Source: Dermacentor variabilis
Lineage: Eukaryota > Arthropoda > Arachnida > Ixodida > Ixodidae
NCBI RefSeq assembly: GCF_050947875.1
Contig: NC_134574.1
Span: 103,077,469 to 103,141,468 of the forward strand
DNA: 64,000 bases
Direction: 5' to 3'
This document shows, piece by piece, positions 1 through 12,200 of the stretch. The notes beneath the pieces were generated by a model. It was given only the letters and a program-made list of their open reading frames with translations. It made no database searches and was not told where the DNA came from. Each line of letters starts with the position of its first letter. The first letter of the stretch is position 1. The position numbers and the translations under genes were made by a program.

Positions 1-2199
1 TTTTCTGCTACTCGCCGAACATCGCAATCCCGGCACCGTAGCAGAAATCTTCCTCGCGTCTGTGCTTGCTGCGTACCGAGTTGTAGCCGATGGCTGTCTG
101 CCGGTTCTAAGTTTCGTGAGCCAAGCTTCACATAGCTCCTTGTCCTGCAGCTGCGTGTCAATAAGGCTGACACTGGGCTCCGTTGCGTACGTCCGGCACT
201 GCGACACCGAGCAGTAGCCTACCATGCTGCACGCCTCCAAAGGCAGCCACTACCTATTATAGAGATTTCAAATGTTGTCAAGAAGACGCGCAAGGCGGGA
301 AAGACTCAACACTTAATCAGAACCGCGGCGCAAAAAACTTTCTTTTTCAGCTCGCTTCGGCGCTTCCGAAGCAGACGACGCGGCGGCTGTGTCCACGTGA
401 TCCCTCATGCCACGTCACGCCGACGGTGGCTCCAGCCTTTCCTGTGGTGGAGCTTGCACCTTAGCAAGCGAACGTTCCGTGAAGCCGCAGCGATGCAGCA
501 CGTGACCTCTTGCGTCGAGATCACGGAGGAAGAACCGCGATTTGCTGAGACGTTTGGTTCCCAGTAGCTATTCCAGTAGTTTTTACTCGGTGCGCGCTTG
601 TTCCGTTGCACTGTCGTGGCTCTGCCTGCCGAACGGAAACACTAAAACCAACCTCGCATTTTGACGTGCGATCCATAGAGTTTCCTACGATCACGTGTTG
701 GGCCATCAGGTTTGGCTTCAATCACGTTGCGGCGTGCTCCCCTGCTATCTTTATCCTTCCTCCATGAAACGGGGTGTGCAAAGTCGCCGGCTTCGCCAGC
801 ACCATTTTTACTAAGAGGTTCGGTCCCGTGTAAGGGCCGCACCTCGTCAAAATAGTGAAAAAAAGGGGGGCTTGCCCTTACTCAAGTCTGTGCGGTAAAG
901 CAGCGATCCAGGTAGAATGGGTGACAGGAAATAAGATAGGTGTCAATAATCGTTCTAACTTGGGTGCGCGTCCTTTCTTCTTTTAAGAGACATTGAAGAA
1001 ATCAGTTATGAGTTGAGCTGTATTAAAAAATTACCTTTCCACAATACCGAAAAAAGCCACTGTCGTAGGGGAGCAGGCTTGGTAAGCTAGAAAACAACGC
1101 AAGAACAAAATACGGGTGGTGACGGCGCCTTCAAGTTTCCATACCAGTTTGCGGTGACGTCATAGATTGTGACGGCGTCTGCTCGGGCCTAGGTATAATT
1201 TTTTATCGGTAAATAATAGACTATATCGCATTCTGTATAAAAATAACCGAACACTTGTTGCGCCACCGACAGCTAAAACACAAGCGAACAACTTGGAATC
1301 CGTGACGTCACGCTGATGCACCAGCGCTGAAGTTTCGGCGCGAAATTGAACTTTGACCTTAATAATTAAGAGACTTCTTACCGCGAAATGAACGAAAACA
1401 ATGGTTTTGGAAGAACACTTTATCACTCCAAACGGATATGCTGTTGCCCTTTAGCGTCTATTTAAGGCTGCGCATCTGGTACTTTCAAGTAAACAACGAA
1501 AATCACGTATCAGTGCGGCACAGTGTTCATGACCGGACAGTAGAAGAAAGGCACGCAAAGTATAGAAAAACTTTTGGGGTATACTTTTCCCTGAACTGCG
1601 CGTGTACATTCCCGAGAGGGCCCGTTTTCACGTGTTGCTCCGACATAGGATTTTTGGTACAATTTGTTGGGATTAGACATATACGCAGCCTTCACTGCTT
1701 GTAACATAAGCATGCAAGGATGCTCAGACAAGTAGCTAATAGTAGCAGTCGAATTTCACGATCACCAATGTCGAACATATGTGCTCTTTATCGTCACTAC
1801 CTATCTTTGTTATCAGCAGGAGAATAATCATTGCAGTTAATTGCGGTCTTGTAGCCCTTTCGCTGATTATACCAAGTACTTTATCAGGAATAACTGCGAA
1901 AAACAACCCAAACATCATATACTCACCTCACTCCCTTCGTCTTCCTATGAAAGAAATTATTTCATATGCTTGTAACATCACCCTAAGGGTAGCTATCTTT
2001 TGAGCCAATATATCTTCTCTTTTATTTACGAAATTCACATTTCAGTTTTCTTTCTGCGACCACCCGATTCCCCCGTAGTCGGTTGAACCACATCGCGGGG
2101 GGTCAACCAACCAACAACACTGGCATTCTAGAAGAAGAGAACGATGGCAAGAAGAAAGCCCAGGCCAAGCTCTAAAGGTGAACTCTCTTCTTCCGCGTA
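1..2199. other. Upstream intergenic sequence
   Basis: No coding region is recognised here. Open frames are short, overlap one another on both strands and show no family motif. The first 900 bases are moderately GC-rich. The stretch from about 1000 becomes AT-rich and includes a copy of a dispersed repeat (listed separately). Nothing else could be supported. Confidence 0.6.
1113..1450 (+). repeat. Dispersed repeat, copy 1 of 3
   Basis: This block shares an ordered series of short matches with 35640-36040 and 53799-54150. First comes 'tctgctcggg'/'tatgctcggg' followed by 'cctaggtataattttttat'-like sequence. Next come a 'gactatat..cattct' segment and 'ttgaactttgaccttaat' or 'ttgaaactttga', and last a tail resembling 'tcactc..aaac'. 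The three copies are diverged by eye (roughly 60-75 percent over the shared blocks), so the family is old. The superfamily is not recognised. Confidence 0.5.
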
Positions 2200-2832
2200 A
2201 ACAACTTACAACTAGTCGCGTTTAGTCAACGCATCGCATTCGGAGAAGCGCTTGGAAACGAAAGCGAAGCCGGCGCAACCAGTAGGTAACCGCTGCGCCG
2301 TCGCCAGCGACATCAGTTTTCGTCGGGGAAGCCTCGGCTGCGCTGCCGGTTTTTCAGACAAAAAAAACTGCTGTCGTGGACTGCGAGTGGCACGCTGAAT
2401 GTGTGTTCGCTAGTCGCGGTTCGTGCTTAACCAATTAGTCGCCGACAGCTTAGCGCTCGCCGACTGACGTTTATACGCTCCGCGTTCGACAGTCGCGACG
2501 CTTTTTCACGCCTAAAGAAACGCCGCCGTGCGGCCCCCGTCGTCTGCTCTTCGTCGTGTTGGTCCGGATCGTCTGCCTGCATGCGTGGCCCTCCAAAGGT
2601 CTCGAGAGAAGAACGTTGACCGCTCTGCAAGGGGGACGGTCAGTTCTGTGTGTGTGTGCGAGTTATCGTGTGGGAATGCAAGTTCGTGCGCGTGCTACGC
2701 TGCGATGGTGATGTCGTTGTCTCCTACGTCCCCGCGTTGCTGACAAGCCTCGAGTGTTTGTACCGCGCGTCTCTTCACGGTATAAGCCACCTCCCTGTTA
2801 ATCCTGTCGCAGCATTCGGCTTTGCCGACCTG
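2200..2832 (+). promoter_or_regulatory. CpG-rich promoter and 5' UTR of the GalNAc-transferase gene
   Basis: CpG density rises sharply from about 2200 and stays high into exon 1, in contrast to the AT-rich flanks. A CCAAT motif lies near 2430. Two arthropod-type initiator matches (TCAGTT) lie near 2314 and at 2640-2645. No TATA box was seen at a suitable distance. Several ATGs upstream of the coding start, for example at 2581 and 2704, are out of frame and could form short upstream ORFs if transcription begins early. The exact start site is inferred; nothing in the sequence fixes it. Confidence 0.5.
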
Positions 2833-3287
2833 ATGGCCATGAAGCTGGTCAGCTTCAGGCGCAGCCGCATCATCAAGCTGGTATGCGCCATCGTCCTGCT
2901 CATATGCGTGGTCGCTTTCTTCCTGCCCAAGCCAACAGGTGACGAGTACTATCGGGAACGAGTAAGTCGCTTTTGGCCGATCGGTGCTGGGCGCGCGAAC
3001 CTTTCGTATCCGTTCGTTCATCCGAAACAACGTGGTCCCTTCAAGGAGCAGGAGGAAGTGTCGCCGCCGATGCCGGTGTTCAGAAAAGACCGTACGCTGG
3101 GCAACTTCGAGCCCAAGCGGCACGAGCTGCGGAAGGTGAAGGGACCCGGTGAAGGTGGTGTCGCCTACCACGTACCCGAGCGGGACAGGAACAGTGCGGC
3201 CGACTCCAACATGCAGTACGGCATGAACGTCGTGGCCAGCGATCACATTTCGCCCAACCGGAGCGTCCCGGACATGCGACTAGAAGA
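2833..3287 (+). CDS. pgant6: GalNAc-transferase exon 1: cytoplasmic tail, membrane anchor and stem
   Basis: Encodes residues 1-151 plus two bases of codon 152. The ATG at 2833 is the first in-frame ATG. A second at 2839 has a better context (GCC before ATG) and may be the true start, which would cost two residues. The frame stays open upstream to 2650 only through non-ATG codons. Residues 8-12 are basic (FRRSR) and are followed by a hydrophobic run to about residue 31, a Golgi signal anchor. The stem is rich in charged residues and Pro. The exon ends in the family motif MNVV..SDHIS.NRSVPD.R, just before the catalytic domain. The donor is GA|GTGAGT, and the codon is completed by the first base of exon 2. 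Confidence 0.93.
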
Positions 3288-6200
3288 GTGAGTTCTCGTT
3301 GTCACAGTCCGTTCCCTTTACTGAGGTGCAAGTTTGATGCGCGGCTCGTCTGTCCGATCCGACAGAAATGACACGTGTCAGACCGCAACAATTTAGTGCT
3401 TATCAGGGTGACGCCATCTCCATGTATTGTCCGACTCCGTCGGAAATGATGTCACACGTACTTGTTTCCTAGCTTGCCATGACCGTCGTTGCTTTGCTTC
3501 TTTCGGGGTCTATTACTGTGCTGTAGGCTATAGTCTATACTAGATTATACTATAGTGCTATACTATAGTGCCTAGTGAACAGTTATGTTGTCTAACATGA
3601 ACATTACGTGTTTATATTAGACACTTCCCAGTGTATAAGCAGTCTCAGTAACTCTGCTGCCTACAGAAGCTAAGATTTGGCACACTGGACACTGCAGTCA
3701 CTGTCGCTCACTTAGAAGAGAACCGTGTGTACAGATACGCACTGTGCGAATCGATGTAAGCAAAGCTTTCTGGGCCGTTTGGTTTCATTGACGATATCTG
3801 GCAGTGATGTTGACGCCCTGCAACAGTCGTGACAGCTGAGCATTATTAACTCCAACAGTGATCAGTTGCAACACTGTACTCATCAGTGTTGTGTTAGCAA
3901 GTGTTCATTAAAGTGTTGCAGTGTAGGAATCATGTCATTTGAAGATGTAGTTGTGCTGTATTTGTCATACATGCAAGAGTCATGTTTCTTCTACATTTAA
4001 GTAATGTGTATAGAGATAAATGTACAGAAGTAAATGTAATCGTGGCTTTCAGTTTTTTCATTCACATTGTTGTGCCTACATGGATTTTTCATATTTGATT
4101 TCAGCCACAGGCGCTTTGGTCGCATTCTGCCTGAACAGTTCCTGTATAAAATATTTATAGCTAGGCTGTGTTCCTTTTCAACACGCTCTCTAGCTCCGCT
4201 GCTACCGGCACACCAGCTGGCTGGGACGCACCTGTGGCACAAGCCAGAAGGGTAGAAGCCATAGGCGCACTCGAAAAGAAAATAGCCGGGTGCGTCACAT
4301 AGCTTATTGCAAGCGCAGCTGTGCACAATGACAACAGGGCTGTAGCGGCACCCAGCTCGTAAAGTTGTCACATCGTCAAGTCCCAATGTCGTCATAGTGA
4401 AAAGCGACGCCAGCGTCGACCCATAAATGCCATTAGTACTGCTGCTCATAAAGACCGCGTCAGCAAACCTTCAAACTCAAGGAATTGATGCGAGGCAGAA
4501 AGGCCTGTTGAGCAGAATGCAGAATGGGATGTTGGGCTAGTTGGTTCGTGCTTGAAATGGGGTTCTGGTGCAAGGAATGCTATGTGTAAAGAAGAAGGGA
4601 CAGAAAGAGGGCCAGAAATTGGTGCTCTTTCCGTCCCTTCTTCTTTATGCTTAGTTCCTTTATGCCAGAACCACATTTCAAGCCTATTGAGCACACTAAC
4701 AGTGGCCAAACATCTCTAGGGAGAAGCATTTCTGATAATAGCTTGTTGCCAGCATAAGTACAGCAACCTATTGTGCCCTTGTGACCAGCTTTCTTTTGAG
4801 ATCACTGTGGTGCTTGCATTAAACATTGGATTTGAGCAGAGTGGTTTGTAAATTGTTCTGGATAATTTGCTGCTGTTGGCTTCGGTATAATGTTATAAAC
4901 ACACACATGCACAAAGCCATTAGCTTTGCTAGTTAAAAAAGAAATAAAAAAACTTATTCTTCATTGTTTCACCTAAATGCTAATTTACTTGCTTTCAAAT
5001 GTAGTGACTGCTTGAATATTGCCTGCCTTGGTAGCAACGAAGACGAATGTTTCATGGTGGCAGTATTGCAACATGTAGAGAGGACCTACTGTTATTAACT
5101 TTATATGTAACTGTATACTCTTTGTTTCAACGTGCCTGTCTCTAAGGGTTACTCATCAGCACGTCACACAAGGTCATCCTTTGATACCACAGTCACACCT
5201 GCTCTGTGCTTCTACATTAAGCTGAATTCAAAGAAGCATGTGCTTGGCTGGCTCTTTGTTGTGTCACTTGTGTTGCAATGCTGCAGGTAACATCATATGT
5301 TTCAGGGCACCGTCAAAGAGTTTAAACGTGCTTTATATAGCTGCTTAGAGAAAAGGCTCAAGAAAAGAAGAAGAGCCTGATATATTATGTTAGACGTTAG
5401 AGAGTGCCACTAGCTACCACAGAAAGGTTTCATACTTACTCATAAGAACTGGTGCAGTGTTTATGTTATGTGGTTATTTATGTGCTGTTGGCTCTTTGGG
5501 GTCAGTGGGCTTGAACATAATTTAAGCGCTCACAGGAAATTGTTTCATTTTGGAGATTGCTTGGCCTTATGGCCAGTGGTACTTAACATTACTGCATGGG
5601 TCAAGCTGTGTTCATTGGCACTCTTTGCAAACCAGGGTTTATTGTGATGATACATGCAGACTCAGTTGAACCAGCTAAGAGAAATATTGACACCGTAGGA
5701 ACTGTAGTCCTTTCAGAGTCAGTCAGTGATCCTACAATCTTTTAAATTTTGGGGGGCTGGTGACACCTTCTTTCTCTAGCCGTCCATTTTATTATAATCT
5801 ACTGGGCAGTGGCGGAGCAAACAGTAGACATGCTTTATGACAATTTCGAAAGTGAAACAGCTGTTGCCTTCTTTCTTTTGTTATTCAAAGCCCACAGAAT
5901 ATGCTAGTTGTGTATTTCAAAGCTCCTGCCACAATTGTTTCAGACTGTTCATTTCAGGAAGCACTAGATTGCATACTGTCCCAGTTTCAAGCACATCTGA
6001 CTGTCTACTTCAAACTTTGTGAAGGTTGTAAGGGGCTAGCAAGTGCTATGTGGCCTTTCATGAAAGCTTGGCAACCCTTCACAACAGTAGTCAAACCTTG
6101 ATATAACAAGCACAGATATAATGAATTTTCATGTGTGACAACATAAGTCTCATATTTATTTTAGGTAGTTTATTTCATGGTTTATTTCACTGAGTATTCT

Positions 6201-9200
6201 ACTTTATTGCCAAAACTGAGCAATCTTGGTCCGAGACAATATTCATCATAGCGAAGTGAATATTTGTTTACTCACAGCTCAGAGCGTACATTCTGTGGGC
6301 AAAAATATTGAATCCTCATTAAGGGTAACTTGAAGCAGAACTTTCTGGACGTGCATGCACATTGTGGCAAAATTCTTTGGCATCGCTGGCCCACACCAAG
6401 CAAGCCAGTGTGCTGACCCTGTGTGACCATGCCACTTGCAACCACTTGCATGGTTGCACATGGATGGCGGTGCAAAGCACTTTTGTAAATGAGCGTTGTT
6501 CACATGTGAGGTATCGGCACGGCAAGCCACTGACAGGCCAGCAAAACCTGCAGGAGGCCCTCTGCTGGCCTGTTGGAAGCATCGCATATGCTTGTGTTCC
6601 TTTTGCAAGGAACCAGTCACTTTTTATTTTTATTTGCGACAGTATATGCCGGTGTGCTTATGATGAATATTGGATATAACTAACGTATTTTTGTTTCAAA
6701 TGCTACTGTTGTTGTGACGTTTCAGTGTACAAACATGCCTGATGCAGGTGCAAGTACTGGGACTATCCCGAAGACCTGCCAACAACAAGCGTGGTGGTGG
6801 TCTTCCACAACGAGGGCCTGTCGGTGCTTATGCGGACCGTGCACAGTGTCATCAACCGCTCTCCGCGTCAGTTTCTCAAGGAAGTGGTGCTGGTCGATGA
6901 CTACTCTGACAAAGGTGAGGTGTTACATGTGCCGTACCATATTCCCTGTGAACACAGGATGTGTAGCTTTAACGTGTGCATTTTTAACGTGCAAATTTGC
7001 TTTATTTAGGTTTAGTGTAACAGCTCTCCCACGTTCGTGCACAACGTGTATCGCCGAGTACGTGCGAAGGAGAAGACAAATGGAGGATAGTGAAGCTTCC
7101 AACTTCGAAGGTCTGCAGTCAGGCCCTTTGGGGATTTGTGATGGTTGTGATGATGGCGATGTTTGTAGTGGTGTTGGTGGTGGCATCCCCTTCGAAACAG
7201 GATTTTGATAAGTGGTCACCTAGCCTGCTTGAGCTAATCAGGTAATCTGTAGATGCTTATCAGTGTAGCACTTTGTTTACATCTCCTCAATCTTTACTCT
7301 CGTCCTTCAAACCTCTCCGTCTACATTGTGCGGTTAACTGTGCCTGTCACGGATCCAGTCCTATCAAACTGTTCCCTGCTTCTCTTTCTCCAATACTCTA
7401 AACATTCAGAAGATCAAACAAACAGACAATTGCTTTCAAGATAGGGCCCGTAGCAACCAGCGAATTGACTTTAGTACTAACTCTTGCTTCAACGTGAACT
7501 AAGTGCCAAGAACACGGCACACATGAAGCTGTCAGCACTCAGTGCACTCTGTTCCCATCGCAGATTGCTTTCAAAATACGACCCGCACGGCCACTCCATA
7601 CACAGCCGCCGCCGGAGTACAGTTGATCACAGTTCATAATGGTTCGACGCGGTTGGATAAGGTGCTAAAGAGCGATAACAGCTTATAACAATCGGAATGT
7701 CATCAGCGCACCTGCCGCCGCCACCTGCAGTAGTTTGCTTGCGCCATCAATTCACCTTGCACCGTCGTCGGCAGCAGTTGCGTCGCCGCAGCGCTGTCGT
7801 TTATACTGGTTGGATCAAGTTTGGTAACATTCATAATGACGCCGGGCGGCGGGGAGATGAGCAAGTGGCACGAAGCTTACGCATGCTTAGACAACTCCCA
7901 GAGGAGTTTCCGTGTGAATTTTTTCTTCTTGTTCATTCTCACTGCATGGCTTACTTCCAGTGGCGGTTTCACGTCTTCTGTGTTTGATGACTTGCCAAAA
8001 TCATGTGCCATACATAATCAGTGGTGTTGCAGTCAGTGCATCCTGCGTAGAGGCGTTTATGCATGCGGACCTTGATTCCCCAGCAGGTAGCGGGGCTTCC
8101 TCGAGAAGGAGTGTGCGCAGGCTTTCATTTGAAATTACAGCTCCCTCGTGCAGCGTAACAGTTTGATACTTTGTAAACACAGCAGTCATTGCTTGGGTAC
8201 ACACCACACCTGTCTGTTTGCAATTCCCAAACTTGGTGAGGGGCCCTTTCAAGCGAGCCGCGTTTATGATTGGTTTAGACTTCATTAGCTGAGTGTTTTG
8301 TCACTCTGCATGTAGATTCACACATTTCTGGATACACTGCAGTTATATTGGAATCTGTGACTCGTAGTTCTAGCTTTCTAGCAGAGCCACTATCGCAAAG
8401 CCATAATGGGCTTCTACATCTGCCTTTAGCAAGTTTTATTGTTTAATATGATGCCATACAGCATGGAGTATTGCTGTTGTAGAGGTAATAAAGTAGTGTA
8501 GTGTGGTTGGTCATCTGGCTACCAGAAAGGCAGCACAGAGTGGTTGACTTGGGCTTCCTGGTCAGTGAGGGTTGATGAAACCCATTTAAAAGTATATATA
8601 TATTTGTCCAGTTGTGTTCTCATTACCAGCTGCAAATTTACATTTTTCTCTGTACTAAGCAAACCGCACAATTGTGAAAGCAGCCAACAGAAATGCACAC
8701 TTGCTTATAGAAGGTTTGTGAATGTGAAAACCACAGCAAAGTTAATTTTGTTTTTATTTATTTATTTATTTCGCACTTGTGTGCGCTTCATACACAACTG
8801 ACCTCTCAGTTGCAGATAGCAAGCCTGAGGTTCAGTCACATTCCAACGCAGCTGTGATTAAAAAAGATAAAACTATGAAAAAGGTGCAACGACGCCCTTG
8901 GTAAAGTTGGGACGGAAGGAGGTCAGCTTCGTGATTGCTTTGCCATCTAGGTGCTTCATAAAAGGACCTTCACATTTTAATTAGAAATACTTGACCATCT
9001 TGAATCTGGGTCATTTTGCTTATACTGAGTTGAAATGCATATTATAAATCTTCAAGATCTTATTCTTCATGCAACTCTGACACCCTTTCACCCGAAATAG
9101 CACACTGCCTTCAGGAGAGACTGTGAGGGCATTGGTATTAGAAATTGAGGATCAAAACTAATAACTTTATTTCTGTGTGACAACTAGCCATTGGAGCTCC

Positions 9201-12200
9201 TGACACTTGCAAAAGCACTCCTTTTTTGTTTGTTTCTGCACCCTGCAAAGAGCTTAGTCATTGTTGTATGTTTGCATATTGCAAAATATTGATTGCTTCC
9301 AGTGTTCTGAAGAATTGTAAGTGGCATGCGATGATATAATAGTCCTAAAAAGATTTGGTTCATTCTGAATTGCTCTTTCCACAAACACCTTTGTCGTCTT
9401 GCAAACTAGGTGCATTTTCACCTTTTTTTGTGTGCACTGTATGTGGGTCCACAAAAAAAACCTGCAACAGAGCCAACTAAGTAAACTAACCAACCAAACA
9501 ATGAATCAGGTAGTTGACTTGCTAGCTGATAATCACTAATCACTTGGCTAGTAGTCAGTAGCTAGCCAACAAACTAGGCCTGCAATCGATTCAACTGCAA
9601 CTATACAACTACACCAATTCATGAAACAACTTGTCACATAGTTAACTTGCAAGTTAATATAGTCAGTAGCTAGCTATTACTAAAAGAGACCTACAATGAA
9701 TCCAAATAAAACTAACCAGCCAGCCAATTTGTCAAATAATAAACTTAATAATAGTAGCTAGTAGTTAGCAACTAGCAAACTACTATAACTAGTCCACCAA
9801 ACACCTTACAGTGTAACTAAATTGCTTGTTAAGTTTCTTAAATTTCTGAAGTTAATTAAATTGGTCCTTAAGTGAAAGAGACCTCCAACCAACAAAAAAA
9901 AAAGAAAATTTGATTCAAACATTTTATACAAGAGATACAAGCCAAATAGCTTTTCTTTGTTTTACTTTCTTTTTCCCGTGCTAGGAATAACATTTGTGGT
10001 GAAAAAAAGTCGAGGGAGCCAGTGAAAAGTGTAACACGTTTGTCACCTAGAGTCGTTAACGTTTCTTTTCTCCTTGTTCCGTGTCACACATACGCGAGTC
10101 GGGAGCAAGCAAGAAAAATGGTTAGGTGTCGAGGCAATAGGCGCAGATGGCTTTTTGATCTGCTTCCAAGACCTGCAGGTGCAAGACACGCTTAAAGGGG
10201 CGCGCCAGCTGTCACACTTCTCACTTTTTTCCGTGCAGCTGTCCATCATTCTCGGTGCTGCTGGGGATATTGCTTTTCTGTAGTTCCCGTCCTCCCCCCC
10301 CCCCCCTACAGCTCTTACACTTCATCCTGTGCTGTTCTGTGCAGTATTTAGCCTGATTGTGTGTGTGTGTTTGATTGAACGCTATGTTTCTTCACTTTCA
10401 TTACCCATTAATTTTTTTTTCAAATAGCTATTTATCGTAGTTTTTGGAAATACATTTGAAACTTTTGCCCTTCTCTCGCATGATGTCTGTGTTAGTTTAC
10501 TTGCATTATTTCTGGGCAATACAGTGAAATCTCGATATAACAAACATGGGCATAACAAATTATGGTGTGTAGTGAGGTAAATTTATGGTGTTCCTTTTTA
10601 ATATTAGAATGTAATGAATGTGTACTTACAACGAATAGCAGATGTAAGCAAGGTATTTTTATGTCGAATGCAACTTTGTTGTGAGAAAGTTCAATGTGTG
10701 CTTGAATGAATGCTGTGGATGTTTTCTTTTTAGCATGTTATTTTGCTCATTTGTTTTGGAATCGGTAATTTCCATTATTTCTTGGGAAGACTTTGCCCCA
10801 CACTTACTGGAGTAAGAGATCAACTGAACTTGTACGTAAACACCGAGCATATTTAGAAATAAGGGTGAAAAAAATGAATTAGGCACAGCTTGCTGATTGA
10901 CTTCCTGTTTTAAAGAGAAATTTCCAGTTAACAGACACTCGTGCTGGTGTGCTTTCATCAAATCGAGGGGCTCACGCCATGGCACAGCATTCCATTATAA
11001 CTGTTCATAAAGGTAAATGAAGATGCGTTAACCTACGTTTGGATAACTGCAGCATCGGATCCAGTAGGGCCTTGCAAACTTTCTATTCTTGAACAACTAC
11101 TACGAGGGTACATATGCTAAATATTTGTTAAAACTAAAGGTGTAGAGACTGCAGATGAATTGCTTAGTGGTTTGTGTTTGTATGTTTGTGCAAGTCACTT
11201 GGGTGCTGAGCTGTATCTGCGTAGAAGTGGCATGGAGTTACTGTTCCTGTGCTGTCTTTTCTTTTCTTTTTTTCTTGTTGTTTTCTTACTCGAGCCAACA
11301 TACATTTTCTCTGTTGAAGCACATCAACTACAAATAAGGGAGGTTCCATGAATGAGTATTTGGGAGGAGAGCTCGTTGTCTGTTTGCTGTTCTTTCAGCA
11401 GTGAGGTATGATAGACCTAGCCAGTGGTAATGCTCAGGCATTACATCAGTATATGGGGAGAGCAATGTCAGCACAGCCTAATGACAAACAAGAGAAATGA
11501 TGTCACTCTCACAGGTTGCTAGATTACACCCTGAGCGGTCATGTATTAAGCGAGCTGTTCTTTTCTTTCCGTAGAACAAGGCGAGGAAGCCTTGTATGCT
11601 GTGACTGCGGGTTAGGTCTATGGCACTCACTCTAGAATGCGTGCCACCAGGCAGGTTTTGTTTCGCCCCCTGCTGTATGCTTTTTGCTCGTGTAAAGTTT
11701 GTTCACCTTATATCGCGAACTTTGGCTCAATATTTTCCAAAGAAGCACCAGCGGAGCTTCGGTGAAGCAAGTACTTTTCTTTACTTAAGTTAAAAGTCAG
11801 CACCTTGTTTCTGTCCTTCCCGTGTATATCAGGGTCCTTGGTTTCTTTTATGTTTTTTTTGATGATGTTAATTATAAGTCACTACGAAGTTACCCAGTTA
11901 CCCAGTTACCTGGCTGCACCATTGTTAGCAGCTTAGTACCTGCATTTTCACATATACTTCAGCGGTTCAGCTTAGACATTGTTGTTTGACATCATGATTT
12001 ATGGTTGCTCCTACTAGCATTGTATGCATGGGATGTGAAAGCCAGTTTTCCAATTCAGCTCGGCTTGCCGCTATAGCTATTGTGTTGCAAGATATGGCTG
12101 ACGTTAGTGCAACCTGCACACATCTAGGAGCTGCTGCCCCCCCCCCTGTTTTCAGCAATGTTCACGAACGTGGAAGACAATTCTCCATTGATAGTTGTAT

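Larger units (their letters stand above)
3288..6747 (+). other. Intron 1 of the GalNAc-transferase gene
   Basis: A 3.46-kb GT-AG intron. It contains a foldback element (4550-4682) and a degenerate ATAAC-type repeat (about 6082-6260). Open frames inside it are short and carry no recognised domain. Confidence 0.9.

Noticed and set aside
2650..2832. N-terminal extension of the GalNAc-transferase by 61 codons
   Set aside because: The frame is open but has no ATG before 2833 and would bury the type II signal anchor. The stretch reads as CpG-rich 5' UTR.
6714..7208. 164-codon frame overlapping exon 2
   Set aside because: It is a different frame from the GT27 sequence, runs through the intron and lacks any family motif.
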